64,000 nucleotides of DNA, taken from contig CP090854.1 in the NCBI GenBank assembly GCA_041879425.1, positions 2,356,001 to 2,420,000 of the forward strand, given 5' to 3'. The first letter of the stretch is position 1; every line of letters starts with the position of its first letter. This document shows positions 58,444-64,000 of the stretch, piece after piece. Made by a program: the position numbers and the translations under genes. The notes under the pieces are model-generated. The model did no database searches, was not told the DNA's origin, and saw only the letters and a program-made list of their open reading frames with translations. The stretch is from Vibrio pomeroyi (lineage in GTDB: Bacteria; Pseudomonadota; Gammaproteobacteria; Enterobacterales; Vibrionaceae).

Positions 58444-59241
58444 TCACTGGATTTGTTTTTGGATAAACTCGATAGAATGTTGATTGAATTCTTCAGGGTT
58501 TTCAACATTACACACGTGACCGCAGTTTGCGATTTCAACCAGTTCACTCGACTCATGCGCCTCAACCATTTCTTTAACGGGCTTGATGAACATGTAGTCA
58601 CGCTCTCCCATCAAGTAGAGAGTTGGGATTGGTAGCTCTCTATCTTTGAAATACTTCATCAGAGGGTTTACATCAGCCGTCAGGATGAACCAACGTTTAA
58701 ACTCTTTTTGACAAAGCTTTTTAGCTTCGCGGATAAACAAGTGACGCGATTCTTTCTGGCTTTTTTGCGGCATTACAATGTAAGCAAATAGGCTGTACAG
58801 CCACATGTAAGGAATGATGTGCTTACTCAGGTTACCGAGTTTGACCAATACTTGCGAACGAGTGTTGAGTTTGGTTACCGCCCCACCAAGTACCATTGAG
58901 CGAACACGGCCTGCTGCTAGCTCTGCAACGTTACGAACAATAATCGTACCAAGAGACATGCCCACGAAGTGTGCAGAACGGATTTTGAGGTGATCTAACA
59001 CTTTAAGAATATCGAGCGTGACCGATTTGAACGTATAGCGATTCGAAATCAGCTCTTTAAGTATGTTGTCTGATTTACCATGCCCTCTCAGGTCAATGAG
59101 AAGCAAGTTGAAGTGCTGCTTATACGCTTTGATCTGCTTAAACCAGATAGAGGAGCTGCCTCCTGCGCCATGCACAAATACAACCCACTCATCGCTCGTA
59201 GGGTGAGTAAATGTTTTATGAAATAATAAACTCTCAGACAT
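58444..59241 (-). CDS. Alpha/beta fold hydrolase
   Basis: This is a 265-residue alpha/beta hydrolase. The ATG at 59241 starts just before the fold (E-W-V-V-F-V-H-G-A-G-G-S-S oxyanion loop) and an upstream extension of 23 residues has no support. The nucleophile is Ser96 in G-M-S-L-G, the acid Asp is in G-E-R-D, and the His is in N-C-G-H-V. Hydrophobic stretches in the cap could contact membranes. The substrate is unknown; it is monocistronic. Confidence 0.84.
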   Translation of the reverse strand: MSESLLFHKTFTHPTSDEWVVFVHGAGGSSSIWFKQIKAYKQHFNLLLIDLRGHGKSDNILKELISNRYTFKSVTLDILKVLDHLKIRSAHFVGMSLGTIIVRNVAELAAGRVRSMVLGGAVTKLNTRSQVLVKLGNLSKHIIPYMWLYSLFAYIVMPQKSQKESRHLFIREAKKLCQKEFKRWFILTADVNPLMKYFKDRELPIPTLYLMGERDYMFIKPVKEMVEAHESSELVEIANCGHVCNVENPEEFNQHSIEFIQKQIQ

Positions 59242-59446
59242 ACCTATCGCTTTAATTATTAAAATGGAGCTATGCCTCATCACGAGGCGATGACTAAGGA
59301 TATCACGCAATTAAGAACTTTAAGTGATAATAGTGTCAAACCTGTCATTAGTCATGTGAATACCAACCTCATCTTTTCTACCTGACTAAAATGAGTTTGC
59401 AAGCTTTGTCTTTGTAAACGTGATGTGATCTGACCAGAAAACAAAA

Positions 59447-59470
59447 AGGCACCCTATGATTAGAGCGCCT
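59447..59470 (-). terminator. Terminator of the glgC-glgA operon
   Basis: A 10-bp stem with G-U pairs (59447-59456 with 59461-59470) and loop of 4 is followed on the minus strand by a T-run. It lies 57 bases after glgA. Confidence 0.75.
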
Positions 59471-59526
59471 CTTTCATTAAAGAAAATTGCCGTACATCCG
59501 CTAATTTTAGAAGCTAAAACAGAGCG

Positions 59527-60981
59527 CTAAAATGCAGAGTGATACATCGCAAGATACTCTTTTGCGGCATCTTCCCAACTAAAATCTTTCTGCATAGCAT
59601 AAAGCTGAACACGCTTAATTTCAGATGGGTTTTGTGCATAAAGCAGTAATGAACGATGCAGTACAGCCAATAACGCTTGCGGCGTCGGCTCTTCAAAAGC
59701 AAATCCAGTTGCTACCTCAGGATCCTGATCGTAATCATTCACACTGTCTTTTAAACCACCCACAGAACGAACAATCGGTAAAGTACCGTAAGCCATACTG
59801 TAGATCTGGTTTAAACCACAAGGTTCGAATTCGGAAGGCATCAAGAAGAAATCGGAGCCCGCTTCAACCAAGTGCGCTAGCTCGTTGTTGTATGCTTCTA
59901 CGAACGAGAACTTGTCTGAGTGACGTGCCGATAGTTCTTTCAACTGACTCGCCAACACCGGATCGCCTGTTCCTACAATCACGATCTGAAGATCGTTCTT
60001 CAAAAACTGCTCAATGATAGGCAATAAGTAATGCACGCCTTTTTGATTCGTCAGACGACAAACCATGCCATACACAGCGCAATCGATAACTGGCAGGCCA
60101 ACATCTTGTTGCAGTTTTTGCTTACAGGCTGACTTTCCGCGAACCATGCTGTGCTTGGTTGCTTTGTATTTACGAGGCAAGAAAGCATCTGTTTCAGGGT
60201 TCCAAGCGCCGTAATCACAGCCATTCAGAATACCGACTAAGTCAGAAGACCTGTGTTGAAACTCTGCCGCCATACCATGGCTGCCAAGCTCAGTTTTGAG
60301 CTCTTCTGCATAGGTTGGGCTTACTGCATTCACTTTGTCTGCACACATCACACCGGCTTTTAGCATGGTGACATGAGTATCACTTACCGAAGCTTCTGGA
60401 ACATTGTGGCTGTGCATCTCAGGAAGAGACTGCAACTCATCGTAAGAGAACACACCTTTGAAAACCGCATTGTGAATTGAGATAACACTGCGTGTATTTT
60501 CAAAGAAGTCGTGCTGTTGGTAACGCGATTTAAGCAAGAAAGGCACAAAGCCAGTATGCCAGTCGTTCGCGTGAATGATATCAGGTTGGAAACCAAGTTT
60601 TGGAAGCATATCGAGGCATGCGGCGCTGAAGAGCGAGAAGCGCTCCCCATTATCAGCGTAAGCTTGATTATTTTCTGCGTACATTTCTGGACGGTCAAAA
60701 TACTTGGCACATTCAATACCAAAGACTTGAACGCCTTCTACACTCAGTTTTTTTACTTGATAAGCGGTATGAGGCCAATGGTCGAGCTCAGTCGCTAAGA
60801 TGACTTCTGCTGAATCAATGTTTGGGATGTTGCGATAAGCGGGGATGGTCACTCGAACGTCCTGTTCGAGTGTTTGTAACGCTTTCGGCAGTGCCTTGGC
60901 TACATCAGCCAAGCCACCACTTTTAATCAAGCCTTCAACTTCAGACGCTACAAAAAGTACCGAGAGAGTCTTAGTAACCAA
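59527..60981 (-). CDS. glgA: Glycogen synthase
   Basis: GlgA (484 residues) elongates alpha-1,4-glucan from ADP-glucose. The GT5 signatures are present: K-S-G-G-L-A-D near residue 21 and the C-terminal P-S-E-F-E-P-C-G-L with the E-x7-E active-site pattern. The start is TTG at 60981 with a strong AAAGGAG, overlapping the end of glgC by 11 bases, so the two are translationally coupled. Confidence 0.95.
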   Translation of the reverse strand: MVTKTLSVLFVASEVEGLIKSGGLADVAKALPKALQTLEQDVRVTIPAYRNIPNIDSAEVILATELDHWPHTAYQVKKLSVEGVQVFGIECAKYFDRPEMYAENNQAYADNGERFSLFSAACLDMLPKLGFQPDIIHANDWHTGFVPFLLKSRYQQHDFFENTRSVISIHNAVFKGVFSYDELQSLPEMHSHNVPEASVSDTHVTMLKAGVMCADKVNAVSPTYAEELKTELGSHGMAAEFQHRSSDLVGILNGCDYGAWNPETDAFLPRKYKATKHSMVRGKSACKQKLQQDVGLPVIDCAVYGMVCRLTNQKGVHYLLPIIEQFLKNDLQIVIVGTGDPVLASQLKELSARHSDKFSFVEAYNNELAHLVEAGSDFFLMPSEFEPCGLNQIYSMAYGTLPIVRSVGGLKDSVNDYDQDPEVATGFAFEEPTPQALLAVLHRSLLLYAQNPSEIKRVQLYAMQKDFSWEDAAKEYLAMYHSAF

Positions 60982-62188
60982 CTCGTGCTCCTTTAGGAAT
61001 AACTACTACACCATCGTCAGAGACGTGGTAATGCTTTTTATCTTCTTTCAGGTTTACGCCGATCTGAGTACCCGGTGCGATGTCTGCATCTTTATCAACG
61101 ATAACACGACGAAGTACACAGCCCTCGCCCACTTTCACGTCGCCCAATAAGATACTTTCGCTAATATCACACGCTGATGCGATATTGCTGCGGAAACCCA
61201 ATACACACTTCTCAATACGAGAACCGCGCACGTAACTACCGTTACACACCAAGCTGTCGATGATCTGAACACGGCCATTTGCCGAATCCGTAAACGTCGC
61301 AGGTGGTAATGGCGGGTAATAAGTATGTAGTGGCCACTTGCGGTTGTATAGTGAGAATGGCGCATCTTTTTCAAGAAGGTCCATGTGAGCTTGCCAGTAC
61401 GCGTCAATCGTACCTACATCGCGCCAGTAAACTTCTTCTTTCTCACCAGTAATACGGTTGGTGCTGAAGTCGTAAACAAACACATCACCGCGTGGAACCA
61501 TGTTTGGAATGATGTCTTTGCCGAAGTCGTGCGTCGAATCTTCTTTATCTGCGTCTTCAACCAGCTCAGCGAAAAGTTCGTTTGCTTCAAATACGTAGTT
61601 ACCCATAGAAACAAGCGCAGATTCTGGGTCACCCGGAATTGATTTAGGGTTCGCTGGTTTTTCTTCAAAACCAATCATACGACCTTCCGCATCCACTTCG
61701 ATAACACCAAACTCTGATGCTTCAGCAAGCGGCATACGCAGTGCAGAAACCGTTAGTGCAGCTTTCTTTTCTTTGTGGAAATCAAGCATCTGCTTAATGT
61801 CCATTTTGTAAATATGATCTGAACCAAAAATACAAACTTGATCTGGTTCTTCCAACTGCATGAAGCGAAGGTTTTGATAGATAGCATCCGCAGTACCTTC
61901 ATACCAACGCTTACCCGTACGCATTTGCGCAGGAATTGGGTCGATAAAACGGTCTGTTATGCCACTGATATTCCAACCTTTTTTCATATGGTGGAACAGA
62001 GATTGTGACTTGAATTGTGTTAATACATAGATCTTCATAAGATCAGCATTAACGAAGTTGTTCAAAGCGAAATCAATTAAGCGGTAGCTACCACCGAAAG
62101 GAACCGAGGGTTTGCTGCGAGATTCAGTTAAAGGTCTTAAGCGAGAGCCTTCACCACCAGCAAGAATCATTCCCAATACACCAGCCAT
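60971..62188 (-). CDS. glgC: Glucose-1-phosphate adenylyltransferase
   Basis: GlgC makes ADP-glucose from glucose-1-phosphate and ATP, the committed step of glycogen synthesis. I chose the ATG at 62188 (GGAG 6 bases upstream), which gives 405 residues starting just before G-M-I-L-A-G-G-E-G-S-R-L; the open frame extends 26 codons upstream without support. The nucleotidyltransferase domain has S-K-P-S-V-P-F-G-G and a C-terminal left-handed beta-helix follows. A branching enzyme gene is not adjacent. Confidence 0.94.
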   Translation of the reverse strand: MAGVLGMILAGGEGSRLRPLTESRSKPSVPFGGSYRLIDFALNNFVNADLMKIYVLTQFKSQSLFHHMKKGWNISGITDRFIDPIPAQMRTGKRWYEGTADAIYQNLRFMQLEEPDQVCIFGSDHIYKMDIKQMLDFHKEKKAALTVSALRMPLAEASEFGVIEVDAEGRMIGFEEKPANPKSIPGDPESALVSMGNYVFEANELFAELVEDADKEDSTHDFGKDIIPNMVPRGDVFVYDFSTNRITGEKEEVYWRDVGTIDAYWQAHMDLLEKDAPFSLYNRKWPLHTYYPPLPPATFTDSANGRVQIIDSLVCNGSYVRGSRIEKCVLGFRSNIASACDISESILLGDVKVGEGCVLRRVIVDKDADIAPGTQIGVNLKEDKKHYHVSDDGVVVIPKGARVGY

Positions 62189-62725
62189 TTTATTCTCCAT
62201 ATATTTATAGCTTGTCGATGTCAGTGCTCGTAGAGGTATCTTCCTCTGGGGGATGAGCACCAACACTTATTTCGGTACTTAGCGAATATCCATTCACATA
62301 CAGTGACAATATCCTAAGCCAAACGTTGTTGTCCGTGCACTATTCTTTGCACTTGGTTTTATATACGTTATCGACTTTCCTGCCGATTTCAATTTTTAAT
62401 ACGCCATTCTGTGCTACGTAAGCTGATTGCTTTCCTAAGACTTAAAGCAGCTCACATTACACCGTCTGAGCGAAACATTACATTAACACCGGACACACAT
62501 CAGGTATACAACTAAACACTGATCTGTGACTTACAATATTTTAATTAAGTTACATTCTCGTTAAAGTTGCATAAGAAGATTTGATTAATTGCTGTCATTT
62601 ATTTTGCAGTATGAATTTAATAAATTCTCGCAGACGAAACACAAACTCAACAGGTTGCATAATTAGTCATATTGAGATCAAAAAAAAGCAGCCAGTGGCT
62701 GCTTTTTTAATCGATTAATCTTCAG
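62189..62725. other. Long region between topA and glgC
   Basis: About 540 AT-rich bases upstream of glgC, ending at the topA stop. It includes the topA terminator (62681-62708). I see no gene. A long glgC leader or several promoters are possible, but no site is clear. Confidence 0.4.
62681..62708 (-). terminator. Terminator of topA
   Basis: A 7-bp core stem (62687-62693 with 62697-62703) has A7 flanking on the plus strand, so a T7 tract on the minus strand. It lies 17 bases after the topA stop. Confidence 0.8.
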
Positions 62726-64000
62726 TTACTTTTCTTTGGGCTTTTTACGTTTATCCGTAACTTCCCATTTACCGTCGATATACAGAGCAGTCCAACCAGA
62801 TGGTTTTCCATCTACTTCAGTACGAACGTAGTTTTCTTTTGTCTTACGACTAAAACGAACCACTGCCGGCTTACCATCAGGGTCAGCAACTGGTGCTGAC
62901 GTCAGGTACTGGAACTTAGGTGAAATACGGTCTTTAAAACGAACTAGCTCTTCCACTAATGGTGCACGTGTTTCACGTGATTTAGGGAAATTGCTCGCCG
63001 CCATAAACAGACCAGAAGCTCCGTCACGAAGCACGAAGTACGCGTCTGAGTTTTCACATGGAAGCTCAGGGAAGTGCACAGGGTCTTCTTTTGGTGGCGC
63101 AACTTCGCCATTCTTCAGAATCTTACGAGTGTTCTTACAATCGTCATTGGTACAATCCATGTACTTACCGAAGCGACCGTTCTTTAGAACCATGTCAGAG
63201 CCACATTTGTCACACTCAACAAGCGGACCATCATAGCCTTTCACTTTGAACTCGCCATGCTCAACCACATAACCTTCACAGTTAGGGTTGTTACCACATA
63301 CGTGCATCTTACGCTTATCATCAATCAGATAAGCATCCATTGCCGTTTCACAGATAGGACAACGTTTCTTAGCTCGAAGTGCTGCTGTTTCAACGTCTTC
63401 TTCAAGCACGTTGATAATGCCTTCTTCGTCACCAAGGTTGATTGTTGTCTTACAACGCTCTTTTGGTGGAAGTGCATAGCCAGAACAGCCTAGGAATACG
63501 CCTGTCGAAGCAGTACGGATACCCATCTTACGACCACAAGTCGGACACTCGATATCAGTTTCTACGATGTGGTTTGGCTTCATGCCACCCGCATCTTCGT
63601 CAAGATCCGCTTTTTCCAAGTCGCCAGTAAAATCTTCGAAGAAGTTATCCAGCACACCTTTCCAGCTAGCTTCGCCTTCAGCAATTTGGTCTAACTTTTG
63701 CTCCATACGAGCCGTAAAGTCATAGTTCATTAAGTCATTGAAACTGCCATCTAGACGGTCAGTAACAATCTCACCCATCTTCTCAGCATAGAAACGGCGT
63801 TGTTCTACTTTCACGTAACCACGATCTTGAATCGTCGAAATGATCGATGCATACGTTGAAGGACGGCCAATACCACGTTTCTCAAGCTCTTTAACAAGCG
63901 CTGCTTCAGTAAAGCGAGCTGGTGGCTTAGTAAAGTGCTGTTTAGGGTCTAGGGCAATCAGGTCAAGCTTATCGCCAATCTGCACTGCTGGAAGAATCGT
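62726..64000 (-). CDS. topA: DNA topoisomerase I (3' part, truncated by the window edge)
   Basis: This is the C-terminal part of TopA, which relaxes negative supercoils. The reading frame is open to the window edge, so the start lies beyond it. The [17 protein letters not shown] segment of the catalytic core is followed by three four-cysteine zinc-binding domains (C-P-T-C...C, C-P-I-C...C and C-D-K-C...C) and a C-terminal domain. It matches E. coli TopA throughout. Confidence 0.97.
   Translation of the reverse strand, partial: TILPAVQIGDKLDLIALDPKQHFTKPPARFTEAALVKELEKRGIGRPSTYASIISTIQDRGYVKVEQRRFYAEKMGEIVTDRLDGSFNDLMNYDFTARMEQKLDQIAEGEASWKGVLDNFFEDFTGDLEKADLDEDAGGMKPNHIVETDIECPTCGRKMGIRTASTGVFLGCSGYALPPKERCKTTINLGDEEGIINVLEEDVETAALRAKKRCPICETAMDAYLIDDKRKMHVCGNNPNCEGYVVEHGEFKVKGYDGPLVECDKCGSDMVLKNGRFGKYMDCTNDDCKNTRKILKNGEVAPPKEDPVHFPELPCENSDAYFVLRDGASGLFMAASNFPKSRETRAPLVEELVRFKDRISPKFQYLTSAPVADPDGKPAVVRFSRKTKENYVRTEVDGKPSGWTALYIDGKWEVTDKRKKPKEK

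Overview
The window is a piece of a gammaproteobacterial chromosome that is almost certainly Vibrio, probably chromosome 1 of a species near the Splendidus clade; the species is an inference. The evidence is the content and order of the housekeeping genes. A block cmoM-mukF-mukE-mukB, elyC, torR/torD, purR, tfoY with an upstream cyclic-di-GMP-I riboswitch, glgA-glgC and topA matches what I recall of Vibrio cholerae chromosome 1. The ybgC-tolQRAB-pal-cpoB, cydABX-ybgE and ruvC/ruvA/ruvB clusters are also typical. Base composition by eye is uniform at a moderate GC level. I see no insertion sequence, prophage, integron or CRISPR array.

Layout. 1-10.9 kb is the more accessory part. It holds the tail of a PLP-enzyme-like gene, a dienelactone-hydrolase-like protein, dadA, a LysR regulator, a TRAP transporter operon (dctP-dctQ-dctM plus a HAD phosphatase) divergent from a cytosolic glycerophosphodiesterase and a DeoR/GlpR-like regulator, then gltS and tRNA-Ser(GGA). 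11-17.5 kb carries alaE, a large hybrid sensor kinase, a YecA-family protein, a K+-channel/RCK protein and nadA. 17.6-33.1 kb is all on the minus strand: Tol-Pal, cytochrome bd (including the small subunit gene cydX), ruvB, ruvA, an unusual membrane-only chemoreceptor, ruvC and aspS. 33.4-39.9 kb is on the plus strand: a DUF72 protein, cmoA, cmoB, then a three-gene operon for a retropepsin-like lipoprotein, an inactive-transglutaminase 7TM protein and an ATP-grasp glutamate-ligase-like protein. 40-51 kb has a 1,409-residue fused formate dehydrogenase-like oxidoreductase and MukBEF. 51-64 kb has cmoM, elyC, torR, torD, purR, tfoY, a VTT-domain protein, a DUF2007 protein, an alpha/beta hydrolase, glgA, glgC and the 3' part of topA.

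How the genes work together. Several operons follow family norms: Tol-Pal for outer-membrane constriction, CydABX for microaerobic respiration with a perfect FNR box upstream, MukBEF for chromosome condensation, CmoA/CmoB/CmoM for wobble-uridine modification, and GlgC/GlgA for glycogen. The less explained items are the structured purR leader with an internal terminator and mutually exclusive hairpins, the retropepsin/transglutaminase/ATP-grasp system, the TRAP-glycerophosphodiesterase-HAD cluster with a candidate operator, and a second orphan terminator hairpin upstream of the retropepsin gene. Several starts were moved to an internal codon because of a better ribosome binding site or family alignment (dctQ, nadA, cpoB, cydA, ruvB, mukE, elyC, glgC, alaE, the fused dehydrogenase, the retropepsin lipoprotein and the alpha/beta hydrolase).
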